DNA from: Sphagnum magellanicum
Taxonomy: Eukaryota > Streptophyta > Sphagnopsida > Sphagnales > Sphagnaceae
DNA length: 64,000 nucleotides
Assembly (NCBI GenBank): GCA_021904315.1
Contig: CM038922.1
Coordinates: forward strand, 9,089,347 to 9,153,346
Direction: 5' to 3'
Positions 1 through 12,689 of this stretch are shown here, piece after piece (the stretch's first letter is position 1; each line of letters opens with the position of its first letter). The position numbers were made by a program, and so were the translations under genes. The notes beneath the pieces were generated by a model, which made no database searches, had not been told where the DNA came from, and saw nothing but the letters and a program-made list of their open reading frames with translations.

Positions 1-240
1 GACACCATCCGGTTCACCTCATGTGTCATCAACTACTGCCGAGATTTGTTCATCAGCTCTTGCCTCTACCCCCAAAATACCAGTAGTCTTTCCCGAGCAA
101 TCCACAAAACTTAGATAAAGAGTTGGTCCAGAATTTCAAGATCCACTACAAGTCAATTTCCACCAAAAAATTCTGATAGCATGCAGCAGCCGCCTGGAGG
201 TGCTCAACAGAACGTGAATTCACAAACCATGAATTTGTAA
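1..240 (+). other. possible 3' end of a gene cut by the window edge
   Basis: This stretch has clearly higher GC than what follows. Frame 2 reads as a Ser/Thr/Pro-rich peptide of about 39 residues, ending at a stop near 117-119. A second Gln/Asn-rich reading frame runs through about 138-240 and ends in a TAA. A CAG at about 130-132 could be a splice acceptor joining the two. I recognise no domain. It could equally be a decayed exon or chance composition. The call rests on composition and position only. Confidence 0.2.
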
Positions 241-724
241 ACAAGTCCATAAAGAATGGAATCCAGCATGCCATGCATCATGGCCAAACCAATATAATTT
301 ATGCTTTGAAAACGAATTGGAGTGACAATCTTTTAGCTTAGAAAGAAATTCAAGGTTTTAGATTTATACTTCATAAGTTGGGGCTTGTAGCTACTTCAAT
401 AACTTAACTCCGCACATTCTTACACCAACCATCTTCAAAGCTTGTATCTCTTTCAATCCCGAGAGATTCTTAACAAATTCTTCACAAGTACTGTGTAGCA
501 CCAAGTTGAGAATCCATCATGATGCAAATTAGGAAAATTAAGAGCGTGAAAGGGTGTGACCTTTGAAATGATGCCCTAGGGCACATTCCCTAACATAGAG
601 GCTATTGTGAAGTAGACAGGTAGGTTGTAAACTTGAGTAGTAAATGACAAAATCAGCCCTGGCAGTTGATTCTGCAATCTACAATGGGCTGTAAACCTGT
701 CAAATTAGATCAGTAGGTTTGGAC

Positions 725-1391
725 CAGTGTTGGGCCGGTAGTGATTTTTCAAGAGAACTTAAAATTGCAGGTATTCTATATTTATAACTTCGGTTAACCT
801 TTTGGGTAAAGTTTTGAGTTTTTTTTTTAAAAATATTTCAGAACCTCCAGGTACAGTTCAATTTATTTTTTTCAATTCATGGTGGTTATTCAGTTGAACT
901 GTACCTGGGGTTTAGGGTTGTTATTGAAATGGATGTCATTTTGAGGACAATTAAGGTTATGATTACAAGAAAAACATATACATCAGAGAAATCACCATGA
1001 ATTGGGAAAAATCAATTAAGCTCAAGTAGACAAAAATCAGAGCACATACACTAGAGAAATCAAATAGACAAAAATTAGAACTCAAAACTTAATGCACACA
1101 GAAAAAAAATTCAAACACACAAACTCAAAATGATGGCAGAAACTCTGAACCTTAAGAGTATCATCTAAGACACTAAAACTCAGGCAAGTACTGAGGATTT
1201 CCTGCACTGAAAAAAATGTGTGGGTAAAATGGTACTGAGTTTTACCCCAGTTCTATCACAATTGCTGATATTCACAGGTAAATGATCTAGATTGAGTTTT
1301 TAATATTTAGATCTTGTCAGGTCAGGTTCTTTATACATGTACCAAGAACCTTCAGTTTTAACACTTGGATCCAGGTACCTGCACAACACTG
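725..1391. mobile_element. hAT-like non-autonomous element, candidate
   Basis: The left end reads CAGTGTTGGGCCGGTA. The right end, read on the other strand, is CAGTGTTGTGCAGGTA, matching at 14 of 16 positions. CAGTG-type termini are typical of hAT transposons. The octamers flanking the ends (717-724 and 1392-1399) match at only 5 of 8 positions, so the target duplication is weak. A subterminal CCAGGTAC motif recurs in both orientations near 848, 902 and 1371. There is no coding capacity. Limits are moderately certain. Confidence 0.45.
847..908. repeat. perfect 15-bp inverted repeat with 32-nt loop
   Basis: Arms at 847-861 (CCAGGTACAGTTCAA) and 894-908 are exact reverse complements. A second interlocking inverted pair, built on CAATTCATGGTG, lies at about 873-884 and 992-1004. 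Both are inside the candidate hAT-like element and probably form part of its subterminal structure. Confidence 0.7.
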
Positions 1392-1854
1392 GTCTACCCT
1401 TACATGTATGGGATCATCAGGTCCAAAGAGGATTCCCTTTTTTATCCTCCAGAGAGCGCCTGATTCACTTCAGCTCCAATGATAGACTCCCATAGAAATC
1501 AAAACTCTCATAACAGTTTGGCACACACAGAAGATGTGTTCCCAACAAAAAATTATCAAGAAAATTCCACCAAGATTATTCAAAAGACTGAGGACAGAAT
1601 ATATCAAATCCTCCAATTTTGTCACAAAAATCCTCAAAAAAATCTCTCTACATGCAAGAGAACACCTCCTGCGTAAATCATCTTTCCAGAACAAAAGGTC
1701 AAGAAAGAGTGCAAATCCAAAATCACACATGGTGCCAAAAAAAAAACCTGAAGGTTTGCCATTCCTGTATCATAGCTTTCACATCCTCTATATTCCTGTG
1801 CTCGATCATAGCACACTATTCTCACAGGCAAGCTAGTGTAATCTAATGCACACT
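1392..1854. other. 3' flank of clpB, no gene seen
   Basis: This is AT-rich sequence directly downstream of the clpB stop codon. The 3' UTR and polyadenylation site should lie in its upper part, but I cannot place them. The short open frames here on both strands have no recognisable content. Confidence 0.5.
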
Positions 1855-4800
1855 CTATTGACCACCCTTGGCATAGGCATAAGGATCAGCATCAGACTGC
1901 TCAGGTAGCACTTCAGGCACATGCAACTTATGAAAACTCAACTTCTGCTGTGGCAGATTACCACCAGCAACAGCAGTAAGATCAGTATCTACCAGCACAG
2001 TATCTTCTTCCTTATAGTCTCCTCTCAATATACCCCTTGCTAACTCATTCTCTACACTTTGTTGAATTACTCTTTTTACGGGTCTGGCTCCATAGTTGGG
2101 ATCATATCCCATACTGCCCAGCAGATGCACTGCACTTTCACTCACCTGCAGATTGATTTTCCGGTCCTTGAGCCGCTTCTGTACCCGCTCCAACTGTATA
2201 GAGAGAAAAGAAAAGAGAGATTTCAAGATTAGCTATCAGGACAAATCAAAACACAATAGAAAGCAAGATCCCATCCAACATCAAACTCACTACATGAACT
2301 ATGCTTTTGCTAATGTTTGCAAAAGTGAAGAAGCACAAGATGACAACAAGAAGATGCACATAGCCACTTCATGCCTAAAATGTGCCAACTAGGTGCACAA
2401 TGGACAACAGGGTTATGCTGAAAAAGATTTAAGATCTTGAACAGGGACTAAAAAATTTCCAGCAGGAGGTTGAAAGTAAATTACCTGAAGTTTAACAATC
2501 TTACTGATCTGCTCTCTGTCAAGTGGTTGAAACACTATGTACTCATCAATCCGGTTCATGAACTCTGGTCGGAATGTCATCCTTGCAGCATCCATGACAC
2601 GAGCTCTCATTGCCTCATATGCTTCCTCTTTGCTGAGACCAGCAGAAGAATCAGCACTATTCAACACATATTGAGAACCTACATTTGATGTCATTATTAT
2701 GACAGTGTTCGTGAAGCTCACTTTCCGACCCTGTGAATCTGTCACCCTACCATCATCCAAAATCTGGAGAAGGATGTTGAAGACATCTGAGTGGGCTTTC
2801 TCTATCTCGTCAAAAAGGACTACAGCATAGGGCCTTCTTCGTACCACTTCAGTCAACTGACCACCTTCCTCATAACCCACATAACCAGGAGGTGCCCCAA
2901 CCAACCGAGACACTGCATGCTTTTCCATGTACTCACTCATGTCTATCCTCACCAAAGCATCCTCAGTGTTGAAAAGGTAAGATGCCAAAGCTTTGGCCAG
3001 CTCTGTTTTGCCAACACCAGTTGGACCCATGAACATGAAACTTGCAATTGGTCTAACAGGATCCGAGAGACCTGCCCTTGAACGCTGAATAGCTTCAGCA
3101 ATGGACTTGACTGCAGGGTCTTGGCCAACAACACGCTTATGAAGCTCATCATCAAGATGGAGAAGCTTTTCTCTCTCTGATTGCTGAAGCTTGGAGATAG
3201 GGATCCCTGTCCACTTGCTCACAATCTCTGCAATATCACTTCCAGTGACTTCTTCACGGAGCATGGACTTGCCTGTGTTCTGATATTCATCAAGAGCTTT
3301 TTCAGCTGCTTCCAGCTGCCTCTGTAGGGTCATCAAACTTCCATACTTGAGCTCTGCCGCCCGGTTCAGATCATAGTCCCGTTCTGCTTGCTGTATCTCT
3401 AGATTCACTCTGTCAACCTGTCATGTTTACTCACAAAGTCAGAAGCAACATCACAGACATTTACACGAGACATATTCTTAACAATCTAGCCAAATTTGCC
3501 TTCAAGAAACAGCCAGGCATCCTGTGCAGGCTCAGCCACCCTCTGTACAAGAGCTATGTCTATAACCCCCACAGAACCTCAACACCAGTCTCCATGCAAG
3601 TGAAAGACCTTTGCTGAGGAAAAACCGGAGCAGCATCCTATAGCATAAGGAGAAGCTAAGGTACACCCCCCAATGTTTGGTGTCAACATACCTCTTCTTT
3701 GATGGATTGGATGCGAGTCATAACTGATTTCTCATGCTCCCATTGATCAGTTAACTCCTTTTGTCTTGTCTTCAGCCATTCAATCTCTGTGACGAGGCGA
3801 CCAAGACGGTCACGGGAGGCCTTGTCAGTGTCATTCTCAAGTGACAACCTCTCCATCTCTAATTTCAACACTGACCGGTCTATTTCATCAAGCGCTGTTG
3901 GCTTTGATGTTATCTCCATCTTCAACTTTGCAGCCGCTTCATCCACTAAGTCAATAGCTGTTGATAAGGCAAGGATAACCTCCTGTTAGATTTATTTTAA
4001 ATGATCTTGAAATATCTTGTGCAGTAATCAGTGTCAGGCAGGTGACAGATGAGGTGAGGATAGTGTAGAAGATGTTACAAACAAATCAAAACAGAGGAAT
4101 TTTGAACAGGAATATGGACCTTTGTCAGGAAGAAACCGGTCACTGATGTAACGATCGGCAAGCACAGCAGCCTCCACTAAGGCACTATCAGAAATCCGAA
4201 CACCATGGTGAAGCTCATAACGCTCTCGAAGCCCTCTGAGAATAGATATGGTATCCTCTACTGAAGGTTGATCTACATAAACTTGCTGAAAACGCCTTTC
4301 TAAGGCAGGATCCTTCTCAATGTACTTCCTATATTCATCCAATGTTGTGGCTCCAATACAACGAAGCTCTCCTCGTCCTAACATAGGCTTTAATAAGTTG
4401 CCAGCATCCATAGCCCCACTTGTAGCACCTGCAAGTAAAAGAAGCACACAGCTAAGATAACTTGTTTTGATACACTGGTTCCTCAAGAGATGTTGTATCC
4501 ATTCATGTAACCCTGCACCATAATTCACCTGGCACGATGTGCACTAGAAGCTTGAATAGTGAAATAAACATAAGACAAAGACCTGCAAAAATGAACCATC
4601 ATATGTACCTGCACCGACCACTGTATGAATCTCATCAATGAACAATATAATTTGACCATCGGAGTCTGTTACTTCCTTGAGAACCGCTTTCAGGCGATCT
4701 TCAAACTCTCCCCGGTACTTGGCACCAGCTATTAATGCTCCCATATCCAGTGATATTAACTGTACCAAACCCACAATAACAATTTCAACAAGAAAACTCA

Positions 4801-6844
4801 GGCTACTCTATATGCAAATCTGAACTTCACATGGTAAAGCAATAAAGTATTACCTTGCGATTGATTAACGCTGAAGGGACATCTCCTTGCACTATACGCT
4901 GTGCTAACCTGCCCAGATGAAAGTTCATCAGCTCACAATAGATTGACAAGCAGAAATATTGAACCAAGGAAAAACCATGGTAACTTCAACCTTCACTCTG
5001 CAACATTCATTTCCTGGCAAAGACTCAAACAAAAGCACAGCACAGAACCACAAGTTCTCCAATAAGTGGTAGTCCTGTAAACTCAACAAACACAACTCCC
5101 ACACAAGCCCATACTTTGGAGACACTCACCCTTCAGAGATAGCAGTCTTGCCTACACCAGGTTCTCCAATAAGAACTGGATTGTTCTTTGTTCTTCGTGA
5201 CAAGATCTGAATACAGCGACGAATCTCATCATCACGGCCTATCACAGGATCTAACTTCCCTTGTCGTGCCATCTCTGTCAAATCCTTTCCATACTTCTCC
5301 AGAGCTTCATACTTGCCCTCTGGATCTGGGAACACACAATACATCACACCTCTAAATTAGTTTCTTTCTCTACCAATACCAGACACAGCAGCTAGTTCAA
5401 TTCTTACACCTTCTTGAAGCACTTGAAACCAACACAGCAAACAGAATTTGCAATGGTATACCTTGATCTGTGACCTTCTGAGAGCCCCTAATGGCTTGAA
5501 TAGCAGCATTTAGTGACTTAGCAGACAACTGGAAGTCCCTAAAAAGTTGTTGTCCAAAACGCTTGTCTTGAACAAACCCGAGAACCAGATGCTCCACAGA
5601 GATGAAGGAGTCCCCATACTCTTTCTTATGACCTCTTGCCCTTTCTATCAATGCTTCCAGATCTCGACCTAGCATTGAACCACTTGTGTCCCCCATCACC
5701 TGCAACAAAACACCTCTAATGTGAAAGCAGAACTCAACAATTCTTTATCTAGTGCAACATGGGCAAACCCCCACCCCTCCAGTCTGTCCCTTCCTTGCCA
5801 CCATATGTTTTTGTTGATTGTCTTTTCATCCAACTACATCATCAATCCCCCACAGAGTCTCTTGCTGCTCTCACACTCCCAAGTTGCCAATCCAACCTTA
5901 CCACTGACTGTGTGCATTGGACACCAATACAACTACAACCAATCCAGCAAACCCTTAGAACTCTACATTCACAAAATGTAGTCCGAAATTCAAAATTGTG
6001 TTGTAGTGGACAAAGAAAGGCTGGGAGTAGATGAGGATTGCAACCCTGCACCCCACAATTTAATAGAGTTACAAGGAAGCTTAGAAACAATTGATCACAG
6101 GTACCTTAGGTTGGCGTTGGATGTAGCGATCTGTGGCATCGAGAAGAGTGGTATTGTCTACACCAGCTTTTGCGAAAATTCTTCTTGCTAGTCCGTTCCT
6201 TTGCTCCAGCAACGCTTTCATCAAGTGCTCTGTCTCCACGATCTGCTGCTTGCTTTCCTTGGCAACGTCTGGTGACGCCACTATTGCTTGCCATGCCATC
6301 TCAGTAAACTCTGCCTGGTTAATCTGGACACCGTACCACCACGGAAAGCTCTAGGAAAACTGCAATTGCGAGGCAGACCCGAAACCAAGAACGCATAATC
6401 TCAAACGAAAAAAACAGAAAACTAAAACCCTACACCAAGAACTCCAACCACCTACATGCCGACGGACATCCTTACCCGTCCATCTCTAGCCTCGGCAAAA
6501 GTCACAGCGCGCGAGCCTCGCCCCCCTCGCCCGCCTCGCCTCTCAAGCTTCACCGTCTCACTCGTCCCTTGGAATCGCTGAATTCTGAGCCCCACGAAAG
6601 CTTGCCGTGGCCCAACGCTAGTCAAACCCTGCGAATAAGAGCACGCGTTTCTCACTCCCCTTCTGTCCACGCGCACTCTTCTTGTAAACGAAACTCGAGC
6701 GGCACCAGAAGAAGAAGTAGTAGCAGCTCCGGAACAAACCCTGGATTGTGGCTTATTCGAGACTCGAGTGAGAGAACTCGACACCACAGAACCGGTGCAT
6801 TGATACAAGCTTGCCATCGCCGTCATGCCTAGCTTCTCCAGCAT
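1855..6844 (-). CDS. CLPB3: chloroplast ClpB (Hsp100) disaggregase, 10 exons
   Basis: This is a hexameric AAA+ chaperone of the stroma that pulls apart aggregated proteins together with Hsp70. Exons, 5' to 3' on the minus strand, are 6844-6476, 6323-6105, 5699-5462, 5325-5130, 4908-4854, 4759-4609, 4428-4120, 3957-3692, 3417-2485 and 2193-1855. All junctions are GT-AG and the frame closes to 1,024 residues. The order is a Ser/Arg-rich transit peptide (about 1-110), Clp N domain in exons 2-3, then NBD1 with GEPGVGKT (329-336), FIDE (399-402) and the arginine finger of ERRF (453-456). A coiled-coil M domain follows, then NBD2 with GPTGVGKT (732-739), pore GYVG (779-782), LFDE and sensor-2 GARPVKR. 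Three in-frame ATGs compete as start: 6844, 6826 and 6817. The last has the best plant context (GCGATGGC) and gives 1,015 residues. No catalytic residue is missing, so the gene looks intact. The plastid rather than mitochondrial form is inferred from sequence likeness to plant ClpB3. Confidence 0.95.
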
Positions 6845-7035
6845 CCAAATCGCTGCAATTGCGTCGCCAAAATCCACAACTCTCCGAAAAACCACCAGCA
6901 CCAAAAACACACTGCGAAGAACACGCAGGACACGCAGCAGCGAGAAACAGCAAGACAGAGAGAGCTTGTCACTAGTAACTTGCTAGTAGTGAGTAAGGAA
7001 TGGCAAATTCCGAAATCAGAATGTTATAGTAACCT
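6845..7035 (-). promoter_or_regulatory. clpB 5' UTR and proximal promoter
   Basis: This stretch lies directly upstream of the clpB start. The part next to the gene (up to about 6960) is GC-richer and probably transcribed. I see TATAAC near 7026 (minus strand) but no convincing TATA box. Heat-shock-element-like GAA/TTC blocks are present but wrongly spaced, so heat control can be inferred only from the family. Confidence 0.4.
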
Positions 7036-7274
7036 CAACAAAATGCGCTGTGACCTTCGTGGAAATGGTGAGTCTGTGGTCTGTTATAACATACTAGAGA
7101 TTTCTAGTAACATCCTGTCACAGAATACTCCTAACTAGATTTTCTTTCTGGACAGAATGTGCTGTAGCTTCGTGGAAATCGTGAGTCTCTAAGCTCTGAG
7201 GTGGTCTGTTATAACATTCTAGAGATTTCTAGTGACATCCTGGCGCCGAATGCTCATAACTAGAATTTCTTTCT
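7036..7274. repeat. tandem duplication upstream of clpB
   Basis: Two diverged copies of about 113-125 bp lie head to tail, at about 7036-7148 and 7150-7274. Each contains a CTTCGTGGAAAT block and a GGTCTGTTATAACAT block. Each also has the imperfect palindrome CTAGAGATTTCTAG, in which 5-bp arms flank GATT. On the minus strand this reads GAAATCTC, one mismatch from GAAnnTTC. The second copy has a 12-bp insertion. Its place 200-430 bp upstream of the start suggests a duplicated regulatory block, but this is inference. Confidence 0.6.
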
Positions 7275-8716
7275 CTTTTTTTTTTTTTTTTTTTGGGGTT
7301 CTTTTTTATTGCCCCAAGCTAATGGATGAGCATGTGTGGATTTTGGGTGCACCAATCTAATTGATGGGTTGTTCTGAAGTCTACCCATCTACTTGTTGGG
7401 TTTCTTTCCAAAATATGGAGGGTAATTGATTTAATCATGCCTCTATATCATTTTATTATTTTTGAGTTGTCACTTGCCTTTTTGTATCACGAGGTTCATA
7501 TCACTATGAAATATAAAAAACAATTCATATGATTAATTTTTTAAATGATTTTTTTTTATAAACATGCAAATAATTAGTTTCAATCCTTTTAAACCTTATT
7601 ATAATGAGATTCTTAAACTTCAATAAGGCTTTGATGAAGATTTAATAACAAAAATCATAATGAAATAAAATTTTAATTGATTTTTTTTTTGCATTGTTGT
7701 TTCCTTTTATGTTATAAAAATTTATTATCTCCCTAAGATAGTAGACATGCATCTATGATTTTAGCTTTTACTTAGCATATATGGGGGCAAACACAACTAG
7801 TTTTTTTTTTGGGAGGGGGGGCTGCTCCTGAGTTCTAACGTCCTTACTTCAATTTCTTTTTCTTTTACCCCTGTGAGTCCTTTTTTTTTTTTTTAGTGTA
7901 CTAATATGCAGAGGGTTTTGGATATCTAGGCTTATATCTAGGTGTGCAGAAAAAATATTATGGCCGATGAAATTGCTGGATTTGGTAGTTTGATTTTTAT
8001 TTATCTATCCGGAGTGAACTAGCAGTTAAATGTGTAATGGGCATTGGTAGGTTGATGAGAATTTTACAAGACCAATGGAAATGTTAGAAAGGGATCATTA
8101 TTTTCAATGTTCAGCAGAATAAGGTTGTTTAGGGTTGTGTGTAGGCCTGAAAATTCTTTTTTCAGTCCAATGGGATTGTTGGATTTTGGTGGTCTGAATT
8201 TGTTTTCTTAGTTAACTTGAGTGAACTAGTAGTCAATGGGTAATAGCCATTTACAGACAAGGTTCTAGCACATAATCTGTGCATTTTTATTTTTCAATTC
8301 TATGATATCAAAAATGTGATAAAATTTGAAATATATTTTCAGAACAAAATGGGTGAAAAAAAAATTTGTTGTTTGCATACAGACAAGGGTAAATAATATT
8401 TATGGTCTGTGGAATAGGCTTCTGCCTAGGGGTGAAAAGAGCCCAAATGGCCAATGAGATTGCTAGAATGGGAGCCTTGGATTCTTTTGAGAATGAATTT
8501 CAATAAAATGGCACTAAAATTTTGTAATAGCCCACAGGCTTGTGACTAGGTGCAAAGAGAAAAAGTATTGGTCAAATGAGATTGTTCAAAATCAATGCAT
8601 TGAATTTATTTTTTACGTTGCTTTATTGATTAGTAAGTTTACCGCTTGCATGCAAATGGCATGCACTTATCATTGCATGTCTAGAACATGCATGTCTTTT
8701 TGACATGCAAGGGAGT
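7275..8716. other. AT-rich intergenic DNA with degenerate repeats
   Basis: No gene is seen. There are long T-runs near 7275-7296, 7801 and 7880-7894. About four very degenerate copies of a segment containing TAGGCTT..CTAGG...GGCCAATGAGATTG occur between about 7925 and 8640. This suggests an old tandem array or overlapping transposon remains. Confidence 0.4.
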
Positions 8717-8820
8717 GTGCATTGGAATTCTAATATTTTAGAGATTTATAGGGAAACATGCATAGGACTTCTAATATTTTAGAGATTTATAGTGAACATG
8801 CATAGGATTTCTAATATTTT
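8717..8820. repeat. 40-bp tandem repeat, 2.5 copies
   Basis: Units start at about 8718, 8758 and 8798. Each contains TTCTAATATTTTAGAGATTT, followed by ATAG and a GCAT spacer. The copies differ at few positions, so the array is fairly young. Confidence 0.75.
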
Positions 8821-11800
8821 AAAATTTGAATACCTATTAGCTTTGGAGTTAGGGATTTGCACTTGGAGTGACATGGAAGAGCATAGGGGGCTATGATATG
8901 AGACATTGTTAAGATGATTTTGTCTACGATATCCATATCACACATGTTGGTTAGGAGGAATATCAATTTCCAAGACTACCTTGCTTTAACTTGCCACTCT
9001 TTCAAAGCTTTCTATAAGTAGGATTTTCCTTTATACGACAAAAAAAACTTTCACTCTTTAACAAACAAATTAAATCACCCCTCTTTTTTGGCTACAATCT
9101 CAAATTTCAAGTTGTGAAATCTCCCATCACATTCTTGAACTCACAAACTTCTCATGATCATGATTTTTAGTCCCTTTGTTGGATCTATCTTCTAGTAAAC
9201 CTTGAATATTTTTCTCATCTCTCTTAAATCTAAGTTTTTTTTTAATGGGTCCATTGCTACACTGAAGATCAAGATCAAGATCAATGATTTGGAAAAACAT
9301 TTGTTTGATAGGTGCAAGATGGTAACCATGATCATATTTATAATTAGTGTTATGTACGATAAGAATGTCATTCAATGGCTTTTTTTTCAAGGAATAGAAG
9401 AATGTAAAAATTGGAGACTCTTCTTGCAAACTTGAGAAATGATGTCAATTGTTGCCAATGTGCTAGTATGAAATTGTGAGCTATTGTTGGTATTTTGAAA
9501 CTTGAAAGTTCCTTCTTATTTCCAACTAAGTTTTTTTCTTAACCTAATTCAGGTTGTACAATGAATGTGATTTTTTTTAATGATTTTCATTTCAATTTGA
9601 TGTTTTACAATGAAAATAAAGAATTCATATTTTTTAATGATAATAAGTAAGAAATTTTGTAGCTTCAATGATTTATGTAAAAAGAGATTTGAACGTAATT
9701 TTGACCTACATTGAAAATTTAAATGACTAATGATGATTACCCTAATACCTTGGCCAATTCGGCACTAATCATATTATTTTCAGAATTGTTGAAATTTTCA
9801 AAAATTATTTCTTTCAAATCAAAAAATATTTTGAAAGATATTAGTGAATATTTAAAAATATTCCATTTGTTGAAATGAAAATTTCAAAATTAATTAATTT
9901 TTCAACAGACACGCGTTGAAATGGCCATAAATAATAAATTAGTTTTCACCCAAGAGGCCTTTTGGTGATTCAACCAAGTTGTTATTAGGTCAAAATTGTT
10001 TTGTTGGTTGCTTCATTCTCTTGGTCACTTCAAAATGGTTTACGCTTGAGGGTGCAAAAGATCTATGTATATTCTTTGTATTATGAACAATTTCATTCCA
10101 AAACTAGGATGACAATGTAAATTTGGTGCAAAGAGTAAGGTTGGGGATGGGAGATTCATTAATTTTTTAGAAGAATCATTTTGGTCATGTTGTTATAAAC
10201 GTATGATCATCATTGAAAGATTATGATAATGTGCTCACGAATGACACAATTTGTCCCCCAACCTTTAATTTATATATTAATAATTGGGTGCAAATAGGAT
10301 TTTAAAAATCACAATCACCTACTAGGGAAATTGCTTAGAAAGGTTGGGACTAATTACCATGATGATGCGGCAAATTATAATTGGCTACAAAGGTGATGGA
10401 TCGAAATCCATGTTTTTTACGATATCAAAAAATATTATTTTTGTGTCATGACATATTATAATATTATAAAAATGTGAATAATTATTATATATGATTATGT
10501 CATTTTTTAAAATTCAAGTCCTTTAAAGAATGAAAAAACCCAAAAAAAATATCGGTTATAACATTTTATGAATGTTTTTTCAATATTTCATACTCATAAG
10601 ATTCAATCCAAATAATTCCACAAGTTCCCATAATATATTTAAAATATTATCTTGTAAATTTGTTAGCTATTTACAACATTAAAATACAATTTTTGACCTT
10701 AAAATGTTAAAATTCAAGCATTGGTTACACTTGCTTTGGCTCTTGTTAATATGATTGCATGCAAAAAGAATTCATAATTTATATAAAAGTTATAATAATC
10801 CAATACTTGGCCTTCACATTACTTCACATTACTACTAAATAACAATTGACATTAGGTCAAAATATTATTATATTGAAGTTTTATTTAAATAAATTATTTA
10901 AAAATAATTAATTACCACACATTGGTAATCCATGATCACATTTAGATTATCCATGAAATCATTTCCACTTCCATTCAGTTTTTAATATAAAATTTCATAA
11001 TTTTCACTACTAAAACATTAATACTTTTAACACCCATTATGTCTTTTTTGGTGCTTTCATTCCCTTAAAATAAGATTTTTAAAGGCCTTTCCCATAGATC
11101 CCCCAATGTCTTTTCTACCATGCTTCCCAATGACCCTTTGTTTGAAAAACATATAAAACATAAAATATTTTCACTTTCAATGCCCACAACATTTTTTATG
11201 TATTTCTTGGTGTCCTATTACAATGTGTCCAACACCTTCAACCCTTAACATCTCAGTGACCCTTATTGCTCAAAAAGATAATTTTCATGTCCAACATAGC
11301 ACCTCTAGTGTCTAATGTCTAGTGTTTCAAATCTTTCTTTTTGACATCCATGTTATTGCTTGTTGCCATTTTCTCATCCATAATGTTATATGGGCGTGTT
11401 TTTATTGTTCACCAAGTTAAGGTTGCTTTCAAATAAACACACCACAACAATCTAGATCTTGTAAAGATGTTTAGATATGGGAATGTTTGTTAAGTCAACA
11501 TCCCATCTTGGAATCTCCTTTCAAGACCTTAATTTAACAAAGATAATAATGTTTTAAATGCTCAAACAATTTTGAAAATGTTTTTTTAAAAGTCCAAAAC
11601 AAGTTTTCACTAAATTTTTTTAATTTTTAAAAGCCAAAGTTGAAGGGGGAATATACTTTATTGATTTTAAAAAACCATAATAATTAGAAAGGGAAAACAA
11701 TGTTATTGGAAATTTTAATAATTGAAATTTGTTATGATTAACTTTTATGGTTTTTAAAAATCTTACCCATTTCAATTTACACCAAATTTGCAAGCATTGG

Positions 11801-12140
11801 TGTTTCATTAATAATTAGATCATTTTTTTTTTTTTTTTATTACTACATTGTTTGTTTCCCTTCTTTTTCTTGTAAAGCTTCTATGTCAACAAATCATTCA
11901 TTTTCTTATGCATTAATTAATTCAATTGATGACACACATTAAAAGAAAATTTTAACCCCACAACATATTCATGGGATATTGAAAGCACACATGATTCAAG
12001 AGATTCATCATATTTTCAAATTTGCTTAAATATTTTTTATTAATGTAATACAAAGGTTACTTCAACACATGTTCATAAAATAATTAATGAATTTTGAAAT
12101 TTTCATACATTAAGAATAAAATGTTCTTGAATATTCCAAA
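8821..12140. other. AT-rich intergenic DNA, no gene seen
   Basis: This stretch has no recognisable coding content; the open frames on both strands near 9130-9435 are unassigned. The segment 9785-9950 (with TTGAAATTTTCAAAAA, then TTCAACAGACACGCGTTGAA) resembles 60105-60270, so it is probably part of a dispersed repeat. Confidence 0.4.
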
Positions 12141-12454
12141 CACTACTACAATTCATGATTTTTTAAAAGGTTCAAATTGATTAGCTTGTTATTTTGACTA
12201 ATGAACATGTACATTTTACTTAAGGACAAGGGCTTGAATGACACATGTATTTATTGATTAATCAACTTGACTATAGTCATTCATTTGATTAAATACACAT
12301 AGTTAAATTATACAACCTTAGTCAAAACGGCCAATGGTTTTTAGTCAAATTGAACATTTAGTCAAAATGGCTAATCTTTAATAAAAATGACAAATGATTT
12401 TTAGTCAAGTTGAATATTTAATCAAAATGGCCAATGATCTTTAGTTAAATACGA

Positions 12455-12680
12455 CATGGTTTACTACCTTATGAATCTACCTCCTACTTACTCATTCACC
12501 TATTTATTTAGTTACTTACTTACCTATCTATTACCCACCTACCCACCTACCTACTTATACATTCTCACCTACGTACCTACATACATACCTATATTTTGCA
12601 CCTTTTTACAACCTACCTACTTACCTAGCCACTTACCAACATATTATTTACTTCCTTATCCACCCACTTACCTACCTAAT
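12455..12680. repeat. CCTA-rich imperfect tetranucleotide array
   Basis: The array is built of TACC/CTAC units with frequent substitutions. The long open frame across it, with a Tyr/Pro/Thr-rich product, is only a product of the repeat. Related arrays lie at 13905-13980, 17285-17440, 21325-21370, 21620-21990 and 31285-31485. Confidence 0.85.
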
Positions 12681-12689
12681 TTTAATATT

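Noticed and set aside
6960-7274. canonical heat shock elements upstream of clpB
   Set aside because: GAA and TTC blocks occur, but none has the 2-bp spacing of GAAnnTTC without mismatch.
8717-8820. CRISPR-like spacing of repeats
   Set aside because: The 40-bp units are contiguous with no unique spacers, and the genome is eukaryotic.
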